This document shows, piece by piece, positions 10,643-16,668 of a stretch of DNA of 16,912 bases (positions within the stretch are counted from its first letter, which is position 1; each line of letters opens with the position of its first letter). The stretch comes from Dunaliella salina (Eukaryota; Chlorophyta; Chlorophyceae; Chlamydomonadales; Dunaliellaceae). The notes beneath the pieces were generated by a model. That model was given only the letters and a program-made list of their open reading frames with translations, made no database searches and was not told the DNA's origin. The DNA lies in contig MU069684.1 in NCBI GenBank assembly GCA_002284615.2, forward strand, positions 282,166 through 299,077. Reading direction: 5' to 3'. Made by a program: the position numbers and the translations under genes.

Positions 10643-11737
10643 TGCACACGCACACACAATACATTCACATACCGTAGGTTCACTTCGTAAATTAATTAAT
10701 TATTTTGCCCAAAAACGAAATCCTACGAAGTGAAAGAAATAATCCCTGGCCAAAAATACGAAGTGGTACGAAGTGAGAATGAAGTGCAAATTGATGAAAA
10801 TTGTTGAAAGTGGTAGGAGTTGAGGAACATGGCACATCTGCAGCAGGAGGTGGGCAGCAAGAGGTGGACAACTGCTGGCAATGCACCATTGGCCCAGCCT
10901 CCTGCTGTAGCCATGCAAGCAGTGGATTAGACAAGAGCAAGCCCATCCACTAAGCCCAAGCCTGTGATGAGGTGTTCATGTCTGAATGGATGTGAGCCAC
11001 ACATAGGACACCAGGATTGACCAACCCAAGATTGACCAACCCAAGCCCCAGCCAGCCCTGATGCCCTGTCAAGGCCACAGCAGCAAGTTACCTGTGCGGA
11101 AGCTGACCTTCCAGTGGCCTTCCAGCAGCCTCATGCCTACTGGGACGAACTGCCTTGTGCACCACAAAATGATGGTGCCGAAACACGAAGTGGTACGAAC
11201 TAGTACGAACCGGTACGGACCAAAAAGAGTTAACACCTTGGTACGAAGTAATCGTGAACCTACGATACTCTGAATGTATGCGGATACATGCACACTTTAC
11301 TTTCACAAATACTATGTGTCATATACATACACATATACATTCATATACTAAACGTACACTACCTATATATATTCTATACATATGTACATGTACACCATTA
11401 ACATTTCCATACACACAGTACTCACACTAACACATTTTGTACATAAGCAAGTTAAATGTTTGCCAAGGGTTTAGATGGAGTTGTTGCTGTCTGGGCTCTC
11501 AATATTGTCTGATCTTTTTGAGTTTGTACCACATAGATCAGTGCAGTCGTGACAGCAATTCAAGACTCGTGTTTGCTCTCAAGTGCGCGCACATTCCTGA
11601 CATGAGCATGCTTTATCAATTTGTTTTTGCAGGAGAATATTTTCCCCGAGCTGACAATTTTGAGTGTGGCTAACTTGTTGGGCGAGACCATCTGGCGTGT
11701 GTACAATGCGACCAGTGTCCAAGCCCTGCGAGATTAA
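653..11737 (+). CDS. PRS: Ribose-phosphate pyrophosphokinase (PRPP synthetase), 8 exons, 5' partial
   Basis: The enzyme transfers diphosphate from ATP to ribose 5-phosphate, giving PRPP and AMP; PRPP feeds purine, pyrimidine, histidine, tryptophan and NAD synthesis. Eight exons (96, 171, 62, 76, 86, 187, 123 and 105 bases) join in frame to 301 residues plus TAA. Numbering from the first residue seen: RFADGEI at 21-27; ARADRK at 82-87, matching the ATP-contacting RQDRK loop; DIHSGQ at 115-120 and FDIPVD at 125-130 (metal-binding signature); SPDVGG at about 156-161; DKRR at 181-184, the flexible catalytic loop with its Lys and Arg; DDMIDTAGT at 208-216, the PRPP (ribose-phosphate) loop; and [13 protein letters not shown] near the C terminus. 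Family members have about 310-320 residues, so only the N terminus (the usual SGxANP segment) is missing. All seven introns are GT...AG, in phases 0,0,2,0,2,0,0. Without the N terminus the compartment (plastid, mitochondrion or cytosol) cannot be told. Confidence 0.96.
749..1237 (+). other. PRS intron, 489 bases
   Basis: GT...AG intron between exons a and b. I see no repeat, RNA or coding signal in it. Confidence 0.8.
1238..1408 (+). CDS. PRS: PRS exon b
   Basis: Fifty-seven codons, from ESIRGCDV through [20 protein letters not shown] to [12 protein letters not shown]. It follows cttgcag and ends at gtaggt, phase 0 at both ends. It carries the ATP-binding loop ARADRK. The last two residues, VK, stand where plant and cyanobacterial relatives usually have T followed by a polar or small residue. 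Confidence 0.95.
1409..2114 (+). other. PRS intron, 706 bases
   Basis: GT...AG intron between exons b and c. The only internal item I can point to is the tRNA-derived relic at 1755-1830 on the minus strand. Confidence 0.8.
1755..1830 (-). repeat. Possible tRNA-derived SINE relic
   Basis: Read on the minus strand, 1810 to 1794 gives gtgcacatggttagagc, which resembles a pol III A box and D arm (compare TAGCTCAGTGGTTAGAGC). About 30 bases on, tctcagcctgctcccc sits where a B box and T arm (GGTTCGATCCC) would be, but it is badly decayed. No normal 7-base anticodon loop forms. I infer an old tRNA-derived SINE or tRNA pseudogene; chance similarity is possible. Confidence 0.35.
2115..2176 (+). CDS. 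PRS: PRS exon c
   Basis: Sixty-two bases: [20 protein letters not shown] plus the first two bases of an Arg codon. The acceptor is gcctcag and the donor is gtacgt (phase 2). The Arg codon is completed by the first base of the exon at 3566, which sets the frame across the 1389-base intron. Confidence 0.94.
2177..3565 (+). other. PRS intron, 1389 bases
   Basis: GT...AG intron splitting an Arg codon (phase 2). Copy A of the inverted-repeat element makes up most of it. The flanks (2177-2430 and 3425-3565) show no further recognisable content. Confidence 0.8.
2431..3424. mobile_element. Inverted-repeat-bounded element, copy A (in PRS intron 3)
   Basis: This is one of three copies of a family about 0.9-1 kb long in the window (the others are 13258-14220 and 14221-15126). 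The left terminus contains atgccccgctgca (2461-2473) and the right its exact reverse complement (3385-3397); outside these, gtcaagccag and cttggctggttgac are also roughly complementary. All copies share ctgagtatgcagg near the left end, the ctgacc...cagcaatgg...aagcacttca block, and a long right arm with aaatatgctg, gtttgcaccac and aaacctaccc. The middle (about 2746-2968) is unlike the other copies. No transposase is visible, so I infer a non-autonomous DNA transposon; the superfamily is unknown. It sits within an intron and does not touch exons c or d. Confidence 0.72.
3566..3641 (+). CDS. PRS: PRS exon d
   Basis: Seventy-six bases. The first base completes Arg, then [20 protein letters not shown] and HIFGE follow. 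The acceptor is gcctgcag and the donor gtgagg (phase 0). This exon holds the PRPP-synthase cation-binding signature (D-I-H-S-G-Q ... F-D-I-P-V-D). Confidence 0.95.
3726..3813. repeat. Cluster of short palindromes in AT-rich intron DNA
   Basis: Four inverted repeats lie almost end to end: aacctt...aaggtt (3726-3745); taattga-ttcg-tcaatta (3745-3762), a hairpin with a TTCG loop; ggtatc-c-gatacc (3767-3779); and actgt...acagt near 3786-3802. The stretch is much more AT-rich than its surroundings. It may be a mobile-element terminus or a fold-back region; function unknown. Confidence 0.6.
3872..4004 (+). repeat. Long fold-back hairpin, possible small-RNA precursor
   Basis: Arms 3889-3930 and 3953-3994 (42 bases each) pair at 36 positions plus one G-U, around a 22-base loop (3931-3952). 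The mismatches are concentrated in one 6-base internal patch. Weaker pairing extends the stem outwards to roughly 3872 and 4004. It lies in the sense strand of PRS intron 4. The shape fits a plant or algal microRNA precursor or a fold-back MITE. No small-RNA data are available, so function is inference. Confidence 0.6.
4030..4491 (+). pseudogene. Broken open frame, unknown protein
   Basis: One frame runs from an ATG at 4030 to a TAA at 4489-4491, interrupted only by a TGA at 4210-4212. An undetermined base (N) at 4175 is in the same stretch. The reading is mixed charged and hydrophobic ([19 protein letters not shown], later [20 protein letters not shown]). I recognise no domain. It lies in the sense strand of PRS intron 4, just after the hairpin, so a captured or transposon-borne fragment is more likely than an exon: PRS exons d and e join without it. 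The open frame could also be chance. Confidence 0.3.
5597..5620. repeat. (CTG)8 trinucleotide repeat
   Basis: Eight uninterrupted CTG units, with more CTG/CTCC-rich sequence about 100 bases upstream (5490-5510). Intronic, so it codes for nothing in PRS. On the minus strand it makes a poly-Ala run that inflates a spurious long open frame. Confidence 0.9.
6211..6235 (+). repeat. (TGTGC)5 tandem repeat at a 3' splice site
   Basis: Five exact TGTGC units end six bases before exon e. The repeat occupies the position of the polypyrimidine tract, between it and the CAG there being only cctg. A change in unit number would alter the acceptor context of exon e. Confidence 0.9.
6242..6327 (+). CDS. PRS: PRS exon e
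   Basis: Eighty-six bases encoding [28 protein letters not shown] and two bases of an Arg codon. The acceptor is gcctgcag, directly preceded by five tandem TGTGC units; the donor is gtgagg (phase 2). Confidence 0.95.
6328..6806 (+). other. PRS intron, 479 bases
   Basis: GT...AG intron splitting an Arg codon (phase 2). The only notable internal feature is a run of 19 G at 6695-6713. Confidence 0.8.
6695..6713 (+). repeat. G19 homopolymer
   Basis: Nineteen consecutive G followed by CGGG, in the transcribed strand of a PRS intron. It could form a G-quadruplex in DNA or pre-mRNA. The exact length may be unreliable because such runs sequence poorly. Confidence 0.85.
6807..6993 (+). CDS. PRS: PRS exon f (catalytic loop and PRPP loop)
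   Basis: The largest exon: one base completing Arg, then 62 codons. It carries ARGFAKKL, the flexible catalytic loop VDKRRSGHN, and the PRPP loop [10 protein letters not shown]. The acceptor is ttctcgcag and the donor gtttgt (phase 0). Confidence 0.96.
6994..7519 (+). other. PRS intron, 526 bases
   Basis: GT...AG intron between exons f and g, phase 0. No internal feature seen. Confidence 0.8.
7520..7642 (+). CDS. PRS: PRS exon g
   Basis: Forty-one codons from EGAREVYAC through [15 protein letters not shown] to [11 protein letters not shown]. It follows gagcag, and the donor is gtgcgt (phase 0). VTNTIP joins directly to ENIFPELT in the last exon, 3990 bases away, with no residues missing relative to the family. 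Confidence 0.95.
9023..9124 (-). tRNA. tRNA-Cys (GCA) with a 30-base intron
   Basis: On the minus strand a full cloverleaf can be drawn. Acceptor GGAGGTA pairs with TGCCTCC (one G-T pair); T8-A9; D arm GCTC/GAGC; anticodon stem GCCGC/GCGGC with loop CT-GCA-G...A; variable AGGTC; T arm GTTGG-TTCGAAC-CCGAC; discriminator T73, as expected for tRNA-Cys. A 30-base insert (9059-9088) lies between positions 37 and 38, the normal site of nuclear tRNA introns. The A box (TAGCTCAGTGG) and B box (GGTTCGAACC) are intact. After T73 comes only a short T run; a TTTT lies about 20 bases further. The gene is nested antisense in the last PRS intron. A tRNA-derived repeat is possible, but the complete pairing favours a working gene. 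Confidence 0.9.
9059..9088 (-). other. Intron of tRNA-Cys
   Basis: Thirty bases between G37 and A38 of the tRNA. Removing them restores a 7-base anticodon loop with GCA and a 5-bp stem. Eukaryotic nuclear tRNA introns sit exactly at this place. Confidence 0.85.
9661..9698 (-). repeat. Short relic matching the 3' end of the retrotransposon fragment
   Basis: The reverse complement of these 38 bases matches 16632-16668 with one gap and one mismatch (it contains ttattaatcct and attccagaggtggacaac). Similarity stops just after ggacaac in both, as expected for a shared element terminus; on the other side it fades over some 30 bases. I infer an antisense relic of the same family or of a related 3' tail. 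Confidence 0.6.
10561..10658. repeat. Compound (CG)n-(CA)25 microsatellite
   Basis: A CG-alternating tract (10561-10584) runs into 25 perfect CA units (10585-10634), then imperfect CA with CG and TG interruptions up to 10658. Alternating purine-pyrimidine DNA of this kind favours the Z form. It abuts the inverted-repeat element that starts at 10659. Confidence 0.93.
10659..11279. mobile_element. Inverted-repeat element with reiterated TACGAA motifs
   Basis: The termini are inverted: atacattca...cgtaggttcac on the left (10659-10683) and its reverse complement on the right (about 11253-11279), with small differences between. Inside both ends the motif TACGAA(G/C) recurs, mostly as tacgaagtggtacgaa: near 10724, 10757, 10767, 11183 (as cacgaag), 11194, 11204 and 11242, and inverted at 10684-10689. 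The middle has a 15-base tandem duplication (11016-11045). No transposase is visible. I infer a MITE-like non-autonomous element; no clear target duplication was found because the flanks are simple repeats. Confidence 0.6.
11016..11045. repeat. 15-base tandem duplication
   Basis: Two perfect copies of attgaccaacccaag in direct tandem inside the TACGAA element. Confidence 0.85.
11300..11430. repeat. Degenerate TA/CA-rich tract
   Basis: Low-complexity sequence built from tacatacacatatac-like words, immediately right of the TACGAA element and of similar composition to the microsatellite on its left. Confidence 0.6.
11633..11737 (+). CDS. PRS: PRS exon h (terminal exon and stop)
   Basis: Thirty-four codons plus TAA. 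It opens with [18 protein letters not shown] and TIWRV, the standard C terminus of plant-type PRPP synthetases, and follows tgtttttgcag. The final 12 or so residues ([11 protein letters not shown]) depart from the VHDDCSVSS-type tail of land-plant enzymes. Confidence 0.94.
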   Translation, partial: ENIFPELTILSVANLLGETIWRVYNATSVQALRD

Positions 11738-12056
11738 GTTGTTGCCTGCCATTGAAGTCGACTGTGATTTTTTTTGTTTTCAGGTGATGTATTTAAAATG
11801 CAAGCGCTCAATTCATCAAAAGAGTTTGGCTGGACTAGTCTGACTACCGCAAGTACATCATGTGGTAAGATGTCAAGACGCGAATGCTTGGTACCAGTCC
11901 TTCTGATATCGTCTGTTATGGTACTTGACTACAGTTTGCAGTTTCAGAACAGAAGGCCAGCTCATTTGCACCTCTACTTTGGAAGACCGGCGCATATGGG
12001 GCAAAAGTTGAAGACACAAAACTGTTGGAACGATTGGATACCACTGACTGGACAAA

Positions 12057-12500
12057 GTGACCGCATCCATGACATGCGTGACACTTAAAGGACTAAGGAT
12101 CAGTAGACGTCCTTGTAACCAGATAGGTTGGTTCCTGACTAACTTCATGAGTGCACTCAAAGAGTTGACACAGATAATTTCTGACCCGTCAGAATCTGAC
12201 CACCGCGTTTTCAGCTTAGAAGACACAGAATCACTTCTGCAGCTGATACAACACAGGTGTTACATATGAAGCCATCATTCGAAATGCATGACTGCTTACA
12301 ATTTGGAAAAAGTGATAGTAAAAGGTGTTAAGCTTGTGGAAAAGCGCCCACTGGATGTTGCAGAAACAATGCAGCATTCAGGGAGCGAAGAGAGCTTGAG
12401 GTTACATCGCTATATCCGCCTACAAGGGCAGCTGAGCGGAAACACACTTGAAACTATGAAAGCCTTCAAAAAAAGAGTGAACAGAAACGCCAACTGTTGA
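12057..12500 (+). pseudogene. Decayed open frame of unknown origin
   Basis: A single frame is open from 12057 to a stop at 12498-12500 except for one TGA at 12267-12269. The reading looks protein-like in places (FMSALKELTQIISDPSESD; later KVIVKGVKLVEKRPLDVAET). I recognise no family. After 12500 all frames are soon closed. It is downstream of PRS on the same strand and may be a transposon remnant or long 3' untranslated sequence read by chance. Confidence 0.25.
12114..12118 (+). promoter_or_regulatory. PRS: Candidate PRS polyadenylation signal (TGTAA)
   Basis: The first TGTAA after the PRS stop, 377 bases downstream. TGTAA is the usual polyadenylation signal in chlamydomonad algae, and the assignment depends on that taxonomy being right. 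A five-base match alone is weak; another TGTAA occurs near 12628. Confidence 0.2.
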
Positions 12501-13257
12501 GGAACAAGCGCGCAAAATACCACGGAAAGCTAAGGTTCTGCAAGTAAGCACTGAGAAAATGGCACAATACGTCTTCACCGGAATGCTCATATGTTTGACT
12601 CAAAACTCCAGATATTCAGACACCAAGTGTAAGGAGAGAAATGGTCAGATGCAGATTTGCATGATGTTTGGCAAAGAGTTTACTCGAATCTCCAAACAAA
12701 CCTATTGCAATGTTTCATGATATGGGAGGGACTGCAGCAACAGCCAGAAAGCACATGCTCATGCAAAGTTCCATGCATACTTGAATTATAAGGGAAGGCT
12801 GGCATTCATGTTTGTTTTCCTCAAGCCACACTCACAAGCTTGGATGAAACCATCTGAAGGATCCCTGAAAGGATTTCAGGGCAGCAAGCTACAAAAGAAT
12901 AATATGGCACTGGGGAACTATAGTAGATGTTCCCCATCTACATAGTAGATGCGGTAGGAGAAACACATGAGCACTCTGAGAAGCCCTTCTGGGACGGTGA
13001 GACCGAGCACAAAGCAGAAGGAGGTATCATGTATGTCGTTCAAGTGCAGCCACCTCCTGGGACTCATTTAAAGTAGCGCCAGCAAGTAAATGAAGGTCAC
13101 GGTGGGCTCTTTCAGGAGTTCCATGGCAAATCAACAGGAATCCTTGAATCTAAGGAAAAGGTGCACAATGCATTTCCTTGCATGCAAAGCAAAGGCTTCG
13201 CGCTCTGAGTCGACATCCAAAAAATGTGCTTCCTAGGCTCTCTTCTGAGAGCTCAAA
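12501..13257. other. Stretch without a recognisable gene
   Basis: Stops are frequent in all frames I read, and no RNA gene or clear repeat was seen. It lies between the decayed frame and copy B of the inverted-repeat element. Confidence 0.5.
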
Positions 13258-14220
13258 GTCAGGTTAGCCAAGTAGGTTTGAGTTAATGCCCAGCTGCAGC
13301 CTGCTAATTCTGAGTATGCAGGACCTTAAACTTGACCCTTCTGAGCAACCCTGCATACTCAGTTTGTCCTGGGGGGTGACCCAGGATGGGGGCCAGAAAT
13401 TAGGCAAAATCCCTGCCAGAATGGGGTCCTCACTCCTGAGTCAGGAAGCCCCTACCCAGCTTACCTGACCAGCAGTGATGGCTAAGCACTTCATCAAGAG
13501 CACATTCCATGGGGCCCGGGGGGCTGGGGCCGGGGTCCAGAAAATCGCTCCTTGGCACCCCGATTTTGGTCGACCGCTTTGATTATTATTCCTAAAAAAC
13601 TCATGAGCCATGCTTGAACCAGGTGAGGTCCTACAAGAGTTTCCAGTGCTCTTTTAGCAGAGAAGTGCATCTACCTGGTTTTCAAAGGGTGGCAGGCTGG
13701 GAATGAAAAGGAGATGGCTTTTGAAATTTCATGACAGCTGGCGCTTTGACCGAGCCCCAGGGACGCGCACACCCACTCCTGGGCCACCAAAACTGGCAGA
13801 AAATGCCTGGAAAATATGCTGGACAAGTCCTCATACTCAGGTGGGGGCCAAGAACAGTGCTTGCCTGGCTTCTCAGTTTGCACCACTTTTGCCTGGCAAA
13901 TGGCGCATAGGTGAGCATCCACAAAGTGCTCAAGAACAAATGTTGTCCCCCCTATTTTTTCACTCTGGTGGATCAGGCTTGACCTAAAACCTACCCGAGA
14001 GCTAAAATATGGGCAAAATTTGGGCCAGAGCAGGTGTTTTGGCACCCATTTGCCTAGACAGGGTCAAAAATGACCTAACATGTCCATGGCTCAAAATTAG
14101 AGCCCCACCCTCACTTTTTTAATGCAGAAGTACCAAACAGGCCATCTCAAGCACTTTGTAGCCTCAGATTGCAGCGGGGCATTAACTCCTCGTTTTCACA
14201 CATAGCTTGGCTAACCTGAC
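13258..14220. mobile_element. Inverted-repeat-bounded element, copy B
   Basis: This is the best-preserved copy. Left 13280-13298 (gagttaatgcccagctgca) and right 14170-14188 are reverse complements with one mismatch. Outside them, gtcaggttagccaag at 13258-13272 is the exact complement of the right outer end (14206-14220), with different spacers between. A perfect 13-bp hairpin, ctgagtatgcagg / cctgcatactcag (13310-13322 and 13350-13362), stands near the left end. CAAA flanks both outer ends, a possible 4-base target duplication. The core (about 13570-13735) differs from the other copies. No coding capacity for a transposase. Confidence 0.75.
13310..13362. repeat. 13-bp perfect hairpin in the left arm of copy B
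   Basis: ctgagtatgcagg and its exact reverse complement enclose a 27-base loop. The same hairpin, with changes, is in copies A (2488-2540) and C (14290-14340 region), so it belongs to the family. Confidence 0.8.
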
Positions 14221-15126
14221 CAAAACTTTTGGCAAAAGTTAGGCCAGGCATCTAGGTTTGAGTTCTTGCCCCAGTGGAACCAGCCAAATCTGAGTATGCA
14301 GGACCTTTAATTTGGCCTTTCTGAGCAACCTTGCATACCCAGTTTGAGCTTGGGGGGGGGGGGCCAGGTTGGGGGGCCAGAAATCAGGCAAATCCCTGCT
14401 AGAATGGGGACCTCAGGAACCACTCCTTCGGCTTACCTGACCCACAGCAATGGTTGAGCATTTCATAAGGAGCATTTCCTGGGGCGTCCGGGAGGCGGGG
14501 ACGGGGGTCGAGGAAACCACCCGTTTTTGGCATGGAAATGGCGGGCGGATATTTCAGACCGACCACTGCATCATTCGGGGTCGTGACACTTTTTCTGGGA
14601 TAGATAGAATGTATTAGAAAAAATTTGAACTCTCAGCATGTGCCCCCTTGCTCAAAACCCAGCTGTCACTGCTTGCCAGGAGCCACTCCCTGCACACCTG
14701 CGCCCCCAAACTTAACAGGCATGCCTAGGAGAAGCATGCTGAACAAGTCCTCATTCTCAGGTCGTGGCCAAACACATGCATGCCTGATTTCCAGTTTTGC
14801 ACCACTCTTGCCTGGCAGATGTGCTCATGCTTTAAGTGCTTTGGGGCAAAATTTCACATCCCCGTTCTTTCACTCCTATGGGTCAGGTTTGACACAAAAA
14901 GTACCTGGGAGCCGAAAATGGGGCATATCTGGGTCAGAACATGCATCTTGGCACCCATTTCGCAGGGAGTGGCCAAATATGCCCCTGGCTCATCTGCAAC
15001 ACCTCATCCCCACTTTTTTTATGCAGAAGTGTTCATTGTATCAGAATAAACTACTCTGCATACTCAGTTTCCCTCGGGGCAAGAACTCCCCTATTCCTGG
15101 CATAGCTTGCCTGGGCTGACCAAAAG
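14221..15126. mobile_element. Inverted-repeat-bounded element, copy C
   Basis: It follows copy B directly. Left gagttcttgcccc (14260-14272) and right ggggcaagaactc (15076-15088) are perfect reverse complements; the paired region extends inwards with ctgagtatgcag and outwards with ccaggca and tag words. It contains a 12-G run (14352-14363). Left and right arms match copies A and B in order, but its core (about 14535-14640) does not. Ends are less certain than in B, because both borders carry gaccaaaa-like sequence. Confidence 0.7.
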
Positions 15127-15302
15127 AGATGAAAGAATTGTGGGACAAAATTGGGCCAGACCAGACGCTTCAGCAGCCATCTTCCTGCAGGAGTTGAACA
15201 AATGTGGCATGAAATGCCTCCACATGAGCCTTTGGCACAATCCAAACTTTCTAAAATTGGAGAGTCAAAACAGTCGTTCAATAAATCTTTTCATACTCTC
15301 AG

Positions 15303-15409
15303 ACAGGCTGTTTGCCCGGAATTCTCCGGGGTTCACTCTTACCTTAACCCTAACCCTAAACCCTAACCCTAACAGGCTGTTTGCCCGAAATTCTCCGGGG
15401 TTCACTCTT
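15303..15409. repeat. Telomere-like tract between two 38-base direct repeats
   Basis: 15303-15340 and 15372-15409 are direct repeats (acaggctgtttgcccg...ggttcactctt) with a single difference, G versus A. Between them lie 31 bases (15341-15371) of TTAACCC, TAACCC, TAAACCC, TAACCC: CCCTAA-type repeats with one CCCTAAA-type unit. This is an interstitial telomere-like sequence at a duplicated target. Confidence 0.9.
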
Positions 15410-15509
15410 TCATCATATACTTGCTTACCTGACTTTGTTGGATATTCTGTTCCCATTGCAAATCTACATAATTCCAATATTACCACATGTGGATAACAAA
15501 ATTAGTAAT

Positions 15510-15809
15510 GCTTTCAGGAATATGTCAAGTATATCACCCTTGAAGCGTACCATCCTCCAGTACCACACAGGCACCCTCTACAATCAAAAGCATGCAGTAC
15601 GGTTTAAAACGTCAACTGATCCATCTCCCCCCCTCCCAGGCTGCCATCATCTGGACGGCGCACTACACATGCTCTCAGGCTGCCAAAAACACAACATCTC
15701 CAACATGAAAACTGAACGCCTTGACGCTGCAGGCAGAATGATTACAAAAGCTCTCAGCAAATGTCCTATAGGGGCAGGCCTAGTATGCAGACGTAGGAAG
15801 CGATTTTAA
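15510..15809 (+). pseudogene. Retrotransposon polyprotein fragment: zinc-knuckle region
   Basis: Frame starting at 15381, protein-like from about 15510. It holds LPGCHHLDGALHMLSGC, a C-X7-H-X4-C arrangement like the last three ligands of the R2-type knuckle. The upstream first Cys expected a few residues earlier is not seen; prolines stand there. The frame stops at 15807-15809, while a continuation (KLAQHNLQ) is readable from 15808 in the next frame, a sign of a frameshift. Confidence 0.6.
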
Positions 15810-15842
15810 GCTTGCCCAACACAACCTCCAACTCCCTACACA

Positions 15843-16506
15843 ATGCCTCAAACAGAACTTTGTCTGCTCACTTCTTCCCTCGTAATCCTCCAGATAAGAA
15901 AACCCAACTCCAGTCGACCAGATGCTGTTTTGATCACCCCTTTTAATGCCGAACATACTTCAAATGGTGTTCCTCCTATCCATTCACATCACGCTTTGCG
16001 CAGGTCCACGAGGAGGACCATTAATGCTAGCCAGAGACAGGCAACCCCATGATTTTCATATGAAGGATCGCCATGTGCACCTCATAGAAATCAAGTTCTG
16101 TGAGGACACAAGGCCTGAGCATCAGTTGAACGCGGCAAAGCAGCAGCATGCAAACCTTTGTAAAATTATTAGTGCTAAAGTTGTTTCAATTCACCCTATT
16201 CTCCTGGGTGTTGGTGGGACTATTTACATTGAGCACATCTTGAAGCAATTCAAACAACTAGGGCTGAATCACCGGCGTGCCGCTAAACTTGCTCAACAAC
16301 TTCGTGCACTTTCTGTCCAATATGCCCACAAACTAGTCACCACACGCCGCGCTATTGAACACAAGAATGCTTCGCACAGCCAGGTTCTAGAGCCAGGTGC
16401 TTCTAGTAACCCTCCAAATCCCCATTGGCTTTCTCTTTTTCTTACCTTGTGGTGGAGGGGACTCGCGGCTCTTTTTGGGCCATTGTGTCTCCTTTTCCTT
16501 GATTGA
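15843..16506 (+). pseudogene. Retrotransposon polyprotein fragment: PD-(D/E)xK-like nuclease domain
   Basis: SSRPDAVLITPF is read in one frame (to 16052) and KDRHVHLIEIKFCEDTRP onward in another (to 16506), so there is a frameshift between about 15930 and 16060. The combination of PD, about 50 residues, then E-I-K suits a PD-(D/E)xK active site. Downstream come ILLGVGGTIYIEHILKQFK and a long basic helical stretch. After NPPNPH the frame reads on through about 30 residues of unrelated hydrophobic sequence, possibly because the original stop was lost. Confidence 0.6.
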
Positions 16507-16668
16507 TGTAGGGAGAGTTCCTCTGCCTATGTTCTTTTCTTCTCTTTTCTTTTCTACATAATTCCATCATTTTACAACCCCTCCACCCCCTCAAACAATT
16601 CTGGCCACCATATTGAGGCTGCATTTTTAGCCTCCTTATTAATCCTCACAATTCCAGAGGTGGACAAC

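Larger units (their letters stand above)
7643..11632 (+). other. PRS intron, 3990 bases
   Basis: The largest intron of the gene, between exons g and h (phase 0; gtgcgt...tttttgcag). It contains an antisense tRNA-Cys gene, a short relic shared with the retrotransposon end, a CG/CA microsatellite and an inverted-repeat element with TACGAA motifs. The gaps 7643-9020, 9125-9660 and 9700-10560 contain only short open frames without recognisable motifs. Confidence 0.8.
15410..16668 (+). mobile_element. 5'-truncated non-LTR retrotransposon, 3' end only
   Basis: Only the C-terminal part of the polyprotein and the 3' untranslated end remain. In order: a region ending RTILQYHTGTLYNQKHAVRF; a C-X7-H-X4-C motif (15642-15683); SRPDAV (PD, 15918-15923); HLIEIKFCEDTRP (E-x-K at 16087-16095); ILLGVGGTIY; and a basic helical tail. 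A cysteine/histidine motif followed by a PD-(D/E)xK-type nuclease, downstream of the reverse transcriptase, is the layout of R2/NeSL-type elements with a restriction-like endonuclease. No reverse transcriptase is left. The reading shifts between two frames and has internal stops, so the copy is dead. The 3' limit is set by similarity to 9661-9698. Confidence 0.7.

Noticed and set aside
10432..10733. Open frames on both strands reading repeated Val-Cys or His-Thr
   Set aside because: They are translations of the CA/CG microsatellite.
11873..12226. 117-residue minus-strand frame downstream of PRS
   Set aside because: No recognisable motif, biased composition, and it overlaps a better-looking + strand frame.
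13286..14045. Short open frames in the inverted-repeat elements as genes
   Set aside because: The equivalent frames are not kept among copies A, B and C, and no transposase motif is present.
15303..15409. A CRISPR-like array from the repeated 38-base unit
   Set aside because: Only two repeats with one telomere-like spacer, in nuclear DNA with spliceosomal introns.
15107..15496. 129-residue frame with TLTLTLNPNPN flanked by duplicated RLFARNSPGFTL
   Set aside because: It is the telomere-like tract and the 38-base direct repeat read in frame, not a protein.
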